Source: Artemisia argyi
Lineage: Eukaryota > Streptophyta > Magnoliopsida > Asterales > Asteraceae
Length of the DNA stretch: 64,000 nucleotides
Assembly: GCA_030686995.1 (NCBI GenBank)
Contig: CM060704.1
Span: 167,530,218-167,594,217, forward strand
Reading direction: 5' to 3'
Below are positions 46,496-59,520 of this stretch, piece by piece. The position numbers and the translations under genes were made by a program. The stretch's first letter is position 1, and each line of letters begins with the position of its first letter. The notes beneath the pieces are model-generated. The model had not been told where the DNA came from, made no database searches, and worked only from the letters and a program-made list of their open reading frames with translations.

Positions 46496-47434
46496 ATGAA
46501 CACGGAGTTGAAGAGTAAGCTGGATGAAATTAAGCGGTATGTTATTTAGTTACAAATGCACCATAAAATTTTCTAGTATATATACAACTGACTCTATAAA
46601 TTTCAGTCTCCTCAACACGTTGCGTGATGAAAATTTCGATATGGTGAAGAGCCAGATTGTCAACACAGGGATCACGACGCCTGATTGTCTAAAGGTTTGC
46701 CTACTTTATCAAATGTTTTAACTGTGGCATGTCTAGTTTATGCATCCTTAACATGTCTGCAATTCTGCATGCATGACATGCTGATATTAACTATACACGC
46801 CCGGTTAAACTACAGTACAATTTTATAACCATTTATAATTGCATGTACACTATCTCATTTTTGTTCCTAATTATTATACAAAAGCTTACATTTTCAAAAA
46901 TATCTATAGCTGTTTCAGCGTGTAAAATTTTATTTAGTAGAGTGACGGTATTTCTATGTGAATCAGGGTGTTGTTTCTTTGATTTTCGACAAAGCTGTGC
47001 GTGATGGCTTTCTTTCTGCCCAGTTGTATCTCTTGTATGCTCGATTATGTTCTGCTCTCATTATGGAACTCCCCTCATTTCCATGTCATGGTGGTAATGA
47101 TTTCACTTTCAAGGAATTACTTGTTAAAAATGCTATAGATGAAATAAATTGTTCTGGCCAAAATTCTAGTGCCCGTGATCAAGGTTCTGCACTTCTGCTA
47201 GAATGGCCGAACATCGTTCTGGTGGAAACCTTTGCTTTTTTAGTGCCCTTTACAGTCAGGAAATTGTAACAAATGATGTCATTAATAAGACTGTTCAGGT
47301 ATGTTTTGTGCACTGTTAAAATGGATTTATGTATGATATGATGTCCACTCATGACATGAACTTGTGGACTTTTTTGCAGAAGATGGGTGGGTTTGGTCGT
47401 ATGCCGTTTGGATCAGGAGCAAGTTCAAGCTAAG
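46496..47434 (+). pseudogene. short eIF4G-like (MIF4G) gene, frameshifted
   Basis: Exons 46496-46536, 46607-46694, 46967-47298 and about 47380-47434 have GT-AG borders, and the first three join in frame. They read LLNTLRDENFDMVKSQIV, then GITTPDCLKGVVSLIFDKAV and YARLCSALIMELPSFP, the start of the MIF4G domain of plant eIF4G/eIFiso4G, which binds eIF4A during translation initiation. In exon 3 the frame fails: it runs to a stop at 47267-47269 (143 residues in all). The +2 frame carries GGNLCFFSALYSQEIVTN, the expected LGN-(I/L)-R-F-IG-LY continuation, and joins the last exon (KMGGFGRMPFGSGASSS-stop). Full-length eIFiso4G is about 750 residues or more, so even with the frame intact this would be a mini-protein without the rest of eIF4G. 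Confidence 0.7.
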
Positions 47435-48201
47435 TGCAAATATGTGATGTGGCTAATGGAGTATCAGTCATATATCGATTTGAATCAAAGTTTTATCGTT
47501 TTTCGGTTATTAAAACATTTGTCGGATTCAAGCTTTACCTAGTTGCTTCTTAAATTTTCATGTTTCGAACGTTTCTTTATCCTAGTAATAAGATCGCATT
47601 TCACTATATATATGCTAAAAAAAAGGTTTTGAATGCCCATATTTCAAGCATTACAAATTACAACAAAGTTGGTTAAACTCTTATATGTTATAAGCCCATT
47701 TCTATAGTAAGGCCATTTCACAACTTTTAAACTTTAAAGTCCATAGTTTTAGTATACATTAACCCTTGATGGTTCTGGGATTCTATGAATATGTATCTAT
47801 TTATTGCACAATGTGCTCTTAAAATTCCACAAATTTAATGCCATTTGATCAATTAGAATTGTAAGAGTATTTATGATCAATAAGTATGTTATTAATCCGT
47901 AAGTTCAAAAGTCCATTTTACAAAACAATTTCAAGTGTTTACTCCTGAAGTTGATTGAAGAAGGCGAAACTTTAAAATTGGACCACCCTCAAATTTCAAG
48001 GGACACAAAGAAAATGTGTGTCTATAATCAATTTATTGAATATCTATTAAAGAAAAATGCTTGCTGCAAATAAAAGTTTATAAGGAACTGATTTTCAGTT
48101 GTAATTGATGGTTAAACCCGATGTTAACAAATCATGTGTTAAGATTTTGTACTTACTATATATCACCAAAGTTTTGCATATGAATGAGGTTTATAGTAAA
48201 G
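47435..48201. other. 3' flank, no gene seen
   Basis: AT-rich spacer between the eIF4G-like gene and the foldback element. No motif recognised. Confidence 0.4.
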
Positions 48202-48424
48202 GTGTCAATCACAACCCATCTAGAGAAAAATGGGTTGCTATAAGTCAAAATAACAACTTATTGGTTGAATTGAGTTACCCGATTAGCAGAGAACAACTCA
48301 AAGTGGGTCAATAATTAGACTTATGTGAATTTAAATATGGTTCGAAGGTCACTTAAGGGTCGGATGATAACTCAGCCATCATTAGATGTTGGGTTTTTAT
48401 TTTTTAGGTTTTTGTTAGTTATGT

Positions 48425-49330
48425 TTTTTTCGTTCGTTTTTATAAGTTTTTGTCCGTTTTTATACGTATTCGTCCATTTTTAAACATTTTCATACGTTTT
48501 TATCCGTTTTCGTCTATTTTTATATGTCTTCTTACGTTTTTATCTGTTTTTATACGTTTCCATCCATTTTTATACGCTTTCGTCCGTTTTTATACGTTTT
48601 TGTCCATATGTTTTCTTGCGTTTTTATACTTTTTTGTCCGTTTTTATACGTTTTATCCGTTTTTATAGATTTCGTCCATTTTTATACGTTCTCTTATAGT
48701 TTTATCCGTTTTTATATGTTTTCATCCGTTTTTATATACCTTCATCCGTTTTTACACATATTCGTCCGTTTTTATATGTTTTCGTCCGTTTTTATACGTT
48801 TACTTAAGTTTTCATACGTTTGTATACGTTTTCGTCCGTTTTTATATGATTTCATCCGTTTTTACATAATTTCGTCCGTTATTACACGATTTTGTCCGTT
48901 TTTATACGTTTTCTTAAGTTCTAATACGTTTGTATACGTTTTCGCCTGTTTTCATACATTTTCATCCACTTTTATCCGGTTTTATATGTTTTTTGGGTTT
49001 TCATCTATTTTTATACGTTTTCATCCGTTTTTACACGTTTTCGTTCGTATTTATACATTTTCATCCGTTTTCTTATGTTTTCATACGCTTTTATCTGTTT
49101 TTAGCCATTTTTGTATGTTCTTGTGCATTTGGTACATCTTTATACGTTTTAGTACCTTTTATACACTTGTGTACATTTTCATCCATCTTGTACGTTCTTA
49201 TACATTTTTGTACGGTTTTGTACGTTTTAGTAGCTTTTATATGCTTATGTACATTTTTATATTTTTTATATGTTTTGCACGTTTTCTTACATTTATATAC
49301 GTTTTATGCATTTTCATTCGTTTTCATACA
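48425..49330 (+). repeat. left minisatellite arm, about 20-bp unit
   Basis: Degenerate repeats of (c)gtttttatacgttttcgtcc run for about 900 bp, with variants tatgtttt, catccg and tacattttc. Long ORFs of Phe-Ile-Arg-Phe type in two frames (48450-49481) are translations of the repeat, not genes. Confidence 0.9.
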
Positions 49331-49357
49331 TATAAAATGTAAAAAAAAATGTATAAA

Positions 49358-52300
49358 TGTAACAACCCGCATTTTCAGGACATTTCTCCTATTCACTATT
49401 CATCAGTTACTATTCATCATTTACTATTCACCAGTCACTATTCATCATTTACTATTCATCATTTTCGGAGTCAGTTTGTGATTCCGAGAAGCGTTCAAAA
49501 ATTTTATTATTCATATGACACTATTCATTTCCGGAAGGAAATCACTATTCACGATTGCCGTTCATTTCGTCGTAAACTGAGTTTACGAGTCTTCAAATTC
49601 GCGTAACCAATGTGATTTCGCTGTGAATTCATGCATAATTCATTAATGACACTTCATATAGACTAGAGTAGTCTACAAATCATCAATCTTTAATTACTAC
49701 ACGGATATGCATCATTTCTATATACGTATGTTTAAATTGTAATTAACGTTACCACTCAGTTTTTACTACGAAAGTATACCCAATACTCCTGACTACGATC
49801 CTAACATATTTTCATACTCATTATAATAAAATAAAATTATATTATTAATTTACCCGGTGTTTCCTAATTAATTACTATATTTTACGGTCGGAGCTTATTA
49901 CTCCGTCGGTTTGCGTTATTTCAACCCGATAATTATTTTAACACCCGATTATCATCAGGAATAATATCTTACAACTTTTACAACTTCGTCGTATTTTATA
50001 TCACCTCGGTAACATTTATTTTTAGTTAACTCGGTACCCGATAACACCCAAAGTGTACACAAAATACATAAGCTCATCCAACAACTAGACACATTCATTA
50101 ATTTAGCCACCAACAAGCCTTCCTTGTTTTCCTCCTTTTTGGTGTGCCGCCCCCCCCCCCCTAGTACCCTTGGACCAAGACTTGGGCTATATTAATTACA
50201 ATTGACCAAGACATTATATATATACATAAAACTAGTTTTCATTTCTCATTTGATAAACACAACAAACTAGAAACTCTCTCATCTTTTTCTTCTCTCTAAA
50301 ATTTCGGCCAAGAACTAAACCAAGCAAGAAATCACTAACTTTTCAAGATCCAAGTGTTTATCAAGTCCTAATCAAGATCTAGTTGGTGGGTGTGGTAAAA
50401 ACCCTAAGTTATTATACATTTTCTCCTCAAATCACCTCAAATATTCAAGTAAGCTTCAAAAATACTTTTGATCTTTTCATACTTTCATTTACTTTATATT
50501 TTTATGTATTTTCAAGATATATTGATAAAACATGCAAGTATGTAAGATCCATACCACTTATTGTTTATTTTGGTTTATAAACATAGATCTATAATTTTTA
50601 CTAGCAATCTCATTAGATCCACTAAGATTGGTGATGTTTAGGAACCCATGACACCCTAAGAAGGTGTGTGGTAGGATTAGACTAGTTTTGTGGTGATTGA
50701 AAGTGGTTTGGTTGAAGTTGGAACAAGTTAGAAACTAGGAAAATCTATTTTTGACACTTTCAAAATGTTGCTGTCCCTTTTTGGCAAACGTGGAAAGATC
50801 AGGGGCAAGGGCGTAACTTTTGACCAAAGATTTAGAAAATACATTCCGAGACGAAACTATGGCCGAAAACGGGGATAAAATCCGAGTTACGACGAAAAAG
50901 TTATGATATTTCCAATATTAACGACGAAAACTATTTTCTGAAAAATTACTTGCTGTCCCACGACTTTCTTGGACTGTTTCGAGGCCTAAAACTTGATCTA
51001 GCCGTCCCGACTTATCAAAAATATATTAGTATGTTGTCCCACGATTCCGGGGATATAAAGAACGTAGAAAACGAGCTTATAACGAAAAAGATACAAGTGT
51101 TTGAACTTAGACGAATATATATATTTTCCATCAGCTTTTCTATTACACTTTTTGCCGCAAAACTGTCTTTGCGAGACACCACCTTCTCGGCTGTTTTTCT
51201 TCATGATCGGATCAATTTGAGTCCGAGCCGTAGTTTTATGAAATCAAGATCTTCCAACAAGCTTTTCAAATCATTTGGCCGTTCGTCGAATAGACTTATA
51301 ACGAATAAACTACGACCTCATCTATATACCCGATAAACTATATATATTTTGACAGCTTTTACTATAATGAAATTTTCTAAGTGTTGAACATAATACCTTC
51401 AAGTAACAACAATAAGAGTCGATTTTCTCATCAATCAAGACTCGTATAACCAAAAGTTAAATGACACGACTTCAAGATATTGTTACAAGGTTTTTAAAAA
51501 CGCCGAGTTTCATCACTAACCCTTAACGTACAACATTTCGCGACTTGTTTTGCGAGGCCATTTAGGGCATATTTTCAAGTAATGAAAATGTTATTTTTGC
51601 GACAAAAACCTTATATTTGCCGATAGAACACCAAACAAGGATCGTGGAGTACCGTTTCAACCTATTTCCATGAAAAGTGGTTATTAACCTAACGAAACGT
51701 CAACAACGTATTTGTCGACGATAAACGTTATTTTCAAAACTAATGAGTGATATCGATAACATACGTATTTGCATGTGTAGCGTCATTTCATTTCTTACAT
51801 TAGATCATATCATTCATATTAGGTTGCAATTAGAGATCGTGCCTCATTTCTATGTATTCATTGTTGTCATCGTAGCTATTGCACCAGGTGAGTTCATAAC
51901 CCCTACTTTTACTTGTTTTACAACTGTTTTGGGGGAAGATACATGCTCCTTACTATTTAAATTCAATGCTTGTTTTACTTGAACGCGATTCATTTTCTCA
52001 AACATTACTGGATGGTTGAAATACTTGATTGATTATTTGAATACATTATGAATTACTTATTCCATCCTTGATTTCTTTCTTATGAACACAAGTTCTTGCT
52101 TTTGCGGACATAAATATAAAACTGTTACTTTGCCTGAGTTACCTATTACTGCCACTAAAGTCCCCTTTATCATGAACCGTTAATTACATGCGTGTGAGCG
52201 CGAATGCTGTGGATAGATCTATTTGGGTTGACACCCCGTCCGAGTTGGTCGCGCCAACCTGTTAAACGGACGCATATCATTCGGATTACTTCCGAGTGTC

Positions 52301-52914
52301 TGGCAAACACTTACTTGGGGCATTTTATGCTTGATTGCATACGATTACGTCGAGCTTCGGGGTCATGAGCTTTAGGCACTGTATACCTTATTTTTGGCTG
52401 TGACATGGTATTTGTTATATTGTCTTGCCTTCCGCAAAATACTTGTTTACAGGAAATACTTGATTTCTGGAAAATACTTGTTTACAGGAAATACTTGATT
52501 TCTGGAAAATACTTGTTTACGGGAAATACTTGATTTCTGGAAAATACTTGTTTACGGGAAATACTTGATTTCTGGAAAATACTTGTTTACTTAAAACTAT
52601 GAACTCACCAGCTTTATGCTGACGTTTTAGCATGTATTTTCAGGTTTTAAGCAATGGCACTCTACAGGAGGTTTTGGCAGGGCATGGCATGGTTATAGAA
52701 GACTCTGATATTCTTATGGGGACCGCTTTAAACTATTTTAAGGGCTTACTTTCGCATAAATTTTAAACAATGCAAATTCAATGCTTTTAGTTAAACAATT
52801 TTAGTCTAAATGATTGAAGTGAAAACAAATTTTGTACTTGTGCTGTATTACCAATTGAGTTACACCCCAGCTACTTGTATGCTTCCGCTGGACCCGATTT
52901 TTAGGGGTGTGACA
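49358..52914 (+). mobile_element. second large gypsy-type solo LTR
   Basis: It begins tgtaacaacccgc, ends aggggtgtgaca and is flanked by perfect ataaa duplications (49353-49357 and 52915-52919). No internal domain is visible. A TATA-type tatatatatacataaa near 50217-50232 precedes a CT-rich leader (ctctctcatctttttcttctctct). A ggtgagttcataaccc block is at 51888-51903. The end block ttccgctg...ggggtgtgaca matches the inverted segment at 15679-19361, so the two belong to one family. The weak ORFs at 50383-51982 have no recognisable domain. Confidence 0.8.
52436..52590. repeat. 35-bp tandem repeat in the second solo LTR
   Basis: About four and a half copies of aaaatacttgtttac(a/g)gga plus aatacttgatttctgg. 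The copies are nearly identical. Confidence 0.9.
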
Positions 52915-52919
52915 ATAAA

Positions 52920-53395
52920 AAAGGAAGAAAACGGATAAAAACATATAAAAACGGATGAAGACGTGTAAAAACGGACGGAAACGTATAAAAACATAAGAAA
53001 AATTATGAAAACAAATAAAAAATGATAAAAACGTAAAAAAGCATATAAATCCGTACAAAAACGAACCAAAATGTATAAAAACGAACGAAAATATATAAAA
53101 ACGAACGAAAACGTATGCAAACTTAAAAAATGGACAAAAAAAGTATAAAAACGAAAGATAACATTCAAAAGCAGATGGAAACGTATAAAAACGGTTGTAA
53201 ACGTATAAAAATAAATGAAAACATAAAAAAACGGACGAAAACGTATAAAAACGGACGAAACGTATAAAAACAAATAAAACGTAAGAAAACGGGCGAAAAC
53301 GTATAAAAACCTACGAAAACGTACAAAAATGGATGACAATGTATAAAAACGGACGAAAAGGTATAAAAAGACAAAAATGTATAAAAATAGATAAT
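52920..53395 (-). repeat. right minisatellite arm, inverted
   Basis: Units gacgaaaacgtataaaaacg, the reverse complement of the left arm unit, run for about 475 bp. Minus-strand ORFs here are repeat translations. Confidence 0.9.
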
Positions 53396-53523
53396 TAGTG
53401 GGTCAACCCAAGACAAACCATGTGACTCATGATCGTTAAACTGATTTTTAAACACATGACCTATTTGATCCATGACCCGTTTATCCCATGACCCAAACCA
53501 ACCTGACCCATTTGCCACCTAAG

Positions 53524-55669
53524 GTGTTGTATTACAACCTTGTTAAATACAGAATTTTATAGGAAATGAGTGAGACAACCTGAGTACCTGACCCATGAGT
53601 TAGGTTTGTATTTCAAGGTCTCACTCATGCTACACCTAACAGTCTCACACTCTATCCCTTGTTAAATTTGCGACAACACTGAATATTACCAGGCTAACAT
53701 TTATATATATGTGGGCTCTATGCTCAGTTATCTACTAAAAAGTAGTCCATCAAAATTTTAAAATTATATCTTCTTTTTTCTAATTGGAGCATGAGACTAA
53801 AAGTTTGCACCTAATATGATGGTGTTCTCATACTTGTTAAAATTATTTTTGCAACACCAACAAATAAGGAGCCAAAGTTCTAGAAGAAAAATACTTATCG
53901 ACAGTACCAAAACGCCTTCTGACTTTTATAAGCCAAACATATTATATTCTACGAAGTTGCTAGTAGCTATTAATTGGCTAGTACCTTTTTTTTGGAACTT
54001 AATATGATATATATGAGCACCTACCAATTAAATTTCTGACCAAATAATTGCGCGTGTGGACATAGATGTTCCCAAATTTATTGCCACCAAATTGTAGATA
54101 GATACATCAACTTTCGATTATCAAAAATTGAACACGAAGCGTGTATCATAGATTAACAGAATTATAAATATATTAAAAAGTTATACGTATGCACATTTAT
54201 AACTTTGTGACAAGGTTTTAGACTTTAGTCATGAGATTTATAACTTTGTGCAATTGTCTTCCGAAAACTTTCGTTATGTATCAATTGCAAACCAAATCAA
54301 CTTATCATGAACACACGCACGCACGCGCACACGTAGATGAACCTCTTTAATATGTGATTCATTTAAATCTTCTGGAAACCAAATATTTGCGTACGTTGAG
54401 GAGTGCAAAGCAAGTTATGATTCATTTAATCCATTTGGACCTCTAAATGTAGAATTTAGAATCAATAATGCTGCCGTTTGTAATTAGTTCAACTTAATTT
54501 GCTGTACATTTTCTAGTTTGTAGCTACTCATTAACAAAATGATATCCATTTTATTATTTTTCGACGATTGTTATCATTAATAATCATACATATACTTGTA
54601 GGACAAAGCATGTAGCACGTGAAATTTATTTTATTAGGTAAATAATAATCCACGTCTCCAAATCTGGATTATACGTTTATCGATCACGACACTCTAAAGA
54701 TTGACATTTATTAGCAAGTCACCAAGTTGACATTTAATATTTCACGTCATTCTACTAAAAAACAGTAGTTTTACACACAAGTTGATCTTTTTAAATCAAC
54801 ACTGGATGAATTGACAAATACAAGCCATATTTAAATTTGGTTGCATTATTTCAAAGGTTTGTCATATCTTATTGTTTTACGTATACTTTTGTGGTTAGCA
54901 TGATCATATTGAAAACGTATTATGAACAGCTTGCTTTTGAATCTAAAACTTTTGCTTTCTTATTCAAATTCTCTACCAATCCTTCTAATTCAACCTTCTA
55001 TATCTTTTGACTGCCCAAGATAAAACCAAATTTGAATTCTGCCAAATACTCTCTATGTTTCTTTATAACCCTACGTTTATGTCCGAAGGAAAAGAACATG
55101 TAACATTCCCGAGTCAAGTTCAATAAATAGTAAAATGAAAACAAAACCAAATCTAATACGAAAAGGTATTTTAACTTGGACTTTTACACTTATTTAAAGT
55201 TTTGCTTAACTTGTTTGGCTTGCAAGTAATTGCAACCTTATTTGACTTTATTTTCAACATATATCAATAAAGTTTACGTGTTTAGTTTGTTAAACCTTCA
55301 ACTTTAGGTGATACTTCTAGTATATCATGATCATACAACATGGGTACAAGTGTACACAATACGGATGCTTTACTTTGTTTCAAAATGCAGTTGTACCAGA
55401 ACGACTCGATCAAAACCTTACACAAAAATGTGTGACTGTGTTATAAATTACATTTTATTAAAGAAAATTTGACTATGTTAAAATATACGTCATTTTTCTC
55501 TCGATTACGTTCATACAACATGAATTGTAATATATACATTTTTTTATTTTATTTTTTTATTTTTTTTATTTTTTTTTATCATTGCTAAAGTATCCCAATT
55601 CTGCATTGACGGACTATTAAGGGGCATGGGACAGGTCCTCCCCTCCTCCAAACTTGTGGCAGGTAGTGT
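53524..55669. other. intergenic DNA, no gene seen
   Basis: AT-rich. An alternating purine-pyrimidine patch (cacacgcacgcacgcgcacacg) is at 54310-54331, and a T-rich tract at 55538-55580. No protein motif. Confidence 0.4.
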
Positions 55670-56990
55670 AAACAAGCATGATTGCCCGCGCGTTGCTGCG
55701 GGGCAAACCGTTTTTTTGTTTACTTTGATTATCCTGTATAAGTTTTGTGTCTTTTTTGTGTTTTAAATGTTGGTTAGATATCTTGAGCTATTTATTATGG
55801 TAAAAGAAAGTATGATGTAAACTTAGATCCAAATATAAGTTGTTTCTACATGCTTATAAGCCAAGTTGTAAAGTATCCAAATATAAGTTGTTTCTACAAA
55901 TAAGGCACGACATCAAGGTCGGCATTTAGGTACTTGCATAAAGTTTCAGAATCAAGAGTTTCTCGGGTAAAACTAAAAAGCAGAAAGACAACATTAACGA
56001 CTCGAAAAGTTAATACTTAATACGCCTAGTTAATATCCATGGCATCTCCAACTTAGCTGCATATAGGAGAAACCGCCGCGAAAGACCTCTCGAAAGGAGA
56101 AGGATGGAACTGCCTACTCCTTCTGCACTTGAAAGCACAGCTCTCGGGTGGCGAAGAAGAAGAAGATATACTCTACTCTTCCAGCTTCCTTCTGACAACT
56201 TTGACAGCTTTAGGTTAGTAGAGTCATAACGGTAATGAGTCATAACGGTATTAATTTTGAAACTGCTTTTAGCATGCAGGCTTGGTTGATTCCTGAATAG
56301 TTTGTGTTCACTTGTTTATCAGCAAAAATATTTTGAAGGGCTTTAAGTATAAGAAAATTTTAGCCATTTTAGTTACAAATTTAAGCTTTAACCGAAACTA
56401 CTTTTAATTGCAAGTACCTGTTTGGCAGTCGGCAAACCCTCACCTTTCCTCCCCATCTTTTGTTTGTTCAGTCTTTGAATGCCCTTCAGTGAGCATACTC
56501 CAACTCCGAATCCTCAAGTACATTCTACAAAATGAAAGGTGAGTTATATTTCAGCCTCGATCCATTCGCTTTCCTCTTCAATATTGTATTCACCCAGAAA
56601 CAATCACTAAAACGACATTACCCATTAGTGTGAACTAAAAAGATAATTAAATGCAAATTACTTGTTAGTCGAAATTCATCACCGTCGTCACTTATATCGT
56701 AGAAAATCAATAGCTAATAAATCACTTGGAAGAGCAAAAATTAATTGATTGAGGCAATTGGCAATACCAATTAGTAACCGACAAAGTCCACTCTTAACTG
56801 AGTTAAGATTTTACTATACATTTGATGTTCCACTCTTAACGTGAATTTCATGAAAAAGACAAACATGAGTAGATGCAAGCATGAAATGGAATACCTTTGC
56901 TAAAATTAGCCATCCATCAACAAATACCGTGGTCCATCATTTTATTCACATTGCTATATAAGTATATATGGAGATAACGATTTAGAAAAA

Positions 56991-57176
56991 GAACAGTTGT
57001 GCACTTATGAATCTGCAAGCAAAACAATGCAGTTACAATATAAAACAATAAAACCGTGCAGCTACAATGGGTATATCAAAATGGAACAGTTGTGCACTTA
57101 TGAATCTGCAAGCAAAACAATGCAATTACAATATAAAACAATAAAACCATGCAGCTACAATGGGTATATCAAAATG
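56991..57176. repeat. 93-bp tandem duplication
   Basis: gaacagttgtgcacttatga and the following bases to ggtatatcaaaatg are repeated head to tail at 56991 and 57084 with two or three differences. The period is a multiple of three, so an ORF runs through (56997-57194), but nothing suggests it is a gene. Confidence 0.93.
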
Positions 57177-58179
57177 GAAACTGAAAGTTCATGAAAATAT
57201 TATAAAAAAAATCTTACCGTAACATCTGAATGCACAACCTGATGATCAAGTTTCCAGCAAGGACACTTAATTTCGTGATCCATTAACTTCAATAAATCTT
57301 CAACAAACAAAAGAAGGACATAAATTTAACGTTGATAGAAGTTGGCCTATTTTAACCCATTATGCAATTGCTTCACACAAATAGTTTGAAACATGTAAAT
57401 TAATTCAAAAAAAATAGTAACACAATCATTGAATAAAAAAGAGACTACAACTAAATTTAGATATAATTCTCGTAATCATATTTTATACACTAACTTCTCA
57501 TACAATATTGTCATAAATGAGATCCACTGGTTAATTAGGTTGTGATATTTTTGTCGTGTTATAATTTCTAATAAATTCCTATTCAGACCAACATTATTGC
57601 ATATTTTTACTTATAAGTTATGAAATCATACCGTATTGACCATTACCCAATGTCTTTTATGAAGTAAAATAAACCATTGTATATAATTCATGCCTAAAGC
57701 TTTTCGTAATAGTAACAACTAAATTACTTACACTCAATCATTCTTCCTACTAATCCACGCTTTTGGACCTATTAAAACCAAATACCAATGTCAACAATAT
57801 AAATTAAAAACGCTATTGCATATAGAGAAAGAATCGTATAAAAAGGGATACACAATACCTTTGTGTATGTTCTTATTTGTTGAGTCTATTTTACCCACAA
57901 CCTATTTCCTAGAACCACCATTAGCATCTTTAGCCAAACAACAAATCTCGAAAAAAATCGTAAAGAAACATACCTCTATATACACAAGAACTACATGAAT
58001 CATGTCAAAAATGACCAAAGTCAACTTAACAATTAAATCTTATTGAAAAAAGTAGCCTAAACAAAACGGCAACCTCATATAACTCAACATAATTTTTGTA
58101 AAACATCCATATCAATTTCAACTTAAAAATATCAATTTCCTGATAACTTAATGGCAAATAAATTTCAAAAAATCATTAT

Positions 58180-59520
58180 ATATATACCTCGTTGGTTGCG
58201 TGTTACTGGTGGAGGGCGGGCTGCAAAGTTTGAAGATGGTTGTGGCTGCAAAGCGCGTGTAATACTCGGTGATGCATAATCGCTGGGCATAGGCCTGGCA
58301 CGACAATGTGAACTCCCTACTGTAAACGTCGTTGTAGTCTGACCAATGGCATTTCCAACTGCTGGACATGATGTCCCTACACCATCCACAATAACTCTAG
58401 GCTTGAGATCCAAAGTTAAGTTTAGAAATTAATTCATATATCAACCCACGTCAATGTACAAACAATGACCATAAAAACAAAAATACACACCTTATTCATC
58501 ATCCTCGTTATCACATTTAGTCAATATTTATTAACGATTCTTTTGCTTTTAAGAAGCAACTTTTGCCATAGTCTTTTTTTTGAGATTACTTAATGTTTCC
58601 ATTAGATTTTATATATCAGTATAATTATTTAATTTACTTTTGATAAACCTCATTAGTTTTATTTAAAAAACAAAGTATTTGTATTATGAAAGATTTATTT
58701 TATATTTACTTTTCTTAAGACATTGGCCGACATTTTTCAACAATGAATATACCGAGTATCTCAAAGGTGCTCGGGTCTGTTTTGTAAGGTGCATTGTGTT
58801 GGTCATACATCAAGGTGGGCTCTTGAAAAGGCATCTTGTATGTAGAAAGTTAAATAGACAAATAGCATTGCATATTGCGCACCTTCAGCCGGAGGGCGTG
58901 GACTTTCAGTAATAACTCTGTTTGGTCGCAAAATATTTGATGCAGTGTCACCAAGTCTCTGTAAATGGTGGTCAGTATCTGATGGCATCCGCAAGCTAAG
59001 GGTATCTGAAATTTGAATGACATTCAATGTAAGTGTATGCAACAATAGTATATGGCAAATTTTAGAGGCACAATATACACTACCATGTAACATCTGGTTA
59101 GTTGCAAATGGCTCAGACTGGTGAGCGGTGGTAACTCCAAGGTCAGATGTGCATCCTGTGTGGATAGCCATAGTTAAAAAGAACATGTCACATTTACGGT
59201 TTACAAAATTAAAAACCCAAAATTAAATCCAATCAATTCACAAAATTAAAAACCTATAATAACCCAGATCTGAAATTCAATATTAAACAAAACCCACAAT
59301 CCAATTTTACCAATAATCACATAATCAATAATAAAAAAAAATAATAAAATTAGCAATCTCTTTATTAAAATTATATAAACTGTACATACCTGTGATTTAA
59401 AATCGTCTATCACCGCTGTTGCTGATGGATTACTGCTTGTCGATGAGGTTGATTTTGGATTTGTGTTGATGCCGAAGATGTCACTTGAGTGGTTTTCTCC
59501 TCTCTTTTTTTTTCTTTCTG
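58180..59520 (-). pseudogene. multi-exon coding remnant, family not recognised
   Basis: At least four minus-strand islands look like spliced exons: 59390-about 59520 (Ser/Thr/Asn-rich, ending SATAVIDDFKSQ at a gtatgt donor), 59084-59155 (GCTSDLGVTTAHQSEPFATN, or an alternative frame), about 58870-59005 (DTLSLRMPSDTDHHLQRLGD, then SPRPPAEGAQ) and about 58185-58400 (VIVDGVGTSCPAVGNAIGQT, then QPQPSSNFAARPPP). The low-complexity Pro/Ser/Thr text resembles a disordered N-terminal region. No helicase or Rep motif was found. It may be the 5' part of a Helitron-encoded or captured host gene; no start codon is visible in the first island. Confidence 0.4.

Larger units (their letters stand above)
48202..53523. 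mobile_element. probable foldback element split by a solo LTR
   Basis: Outer ends aggtgtcaatcacaaccc (48202) and, on the opposite strand from 53523, aggtggcaaatgggtcagg are similar inverted ends. Just inside each is a block with gggtca(a)..., and then a 20-bp minisatellite array. The left array reads cgtttttatacgttttcgtc and the right array reads its reverse complement. Without the inserted solo LTR (49358-52914) the element would be about 1.76 kb with unequal arms. Long inverted arms of tandem repeats are the signature of foldback elements. A target duplication was not found, so the outer limits are approximate. Confidence 0.55.

Noticed and set aside
48450..49481. Long Phe/Ile/Arg-rich ORFs of 183-272 residues
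   Set aside because: Two frames are open at once over a 20-bp AT-rich minisatellite; the inverted arm shows the same on the minus strand. They are repeat translations.
56010..56243. 77-residue Leu/Arg-rich ORF on the minus strand
   Set aside because: No recognisable motif, no splice or promoter context, and the opposite strand is equally open.
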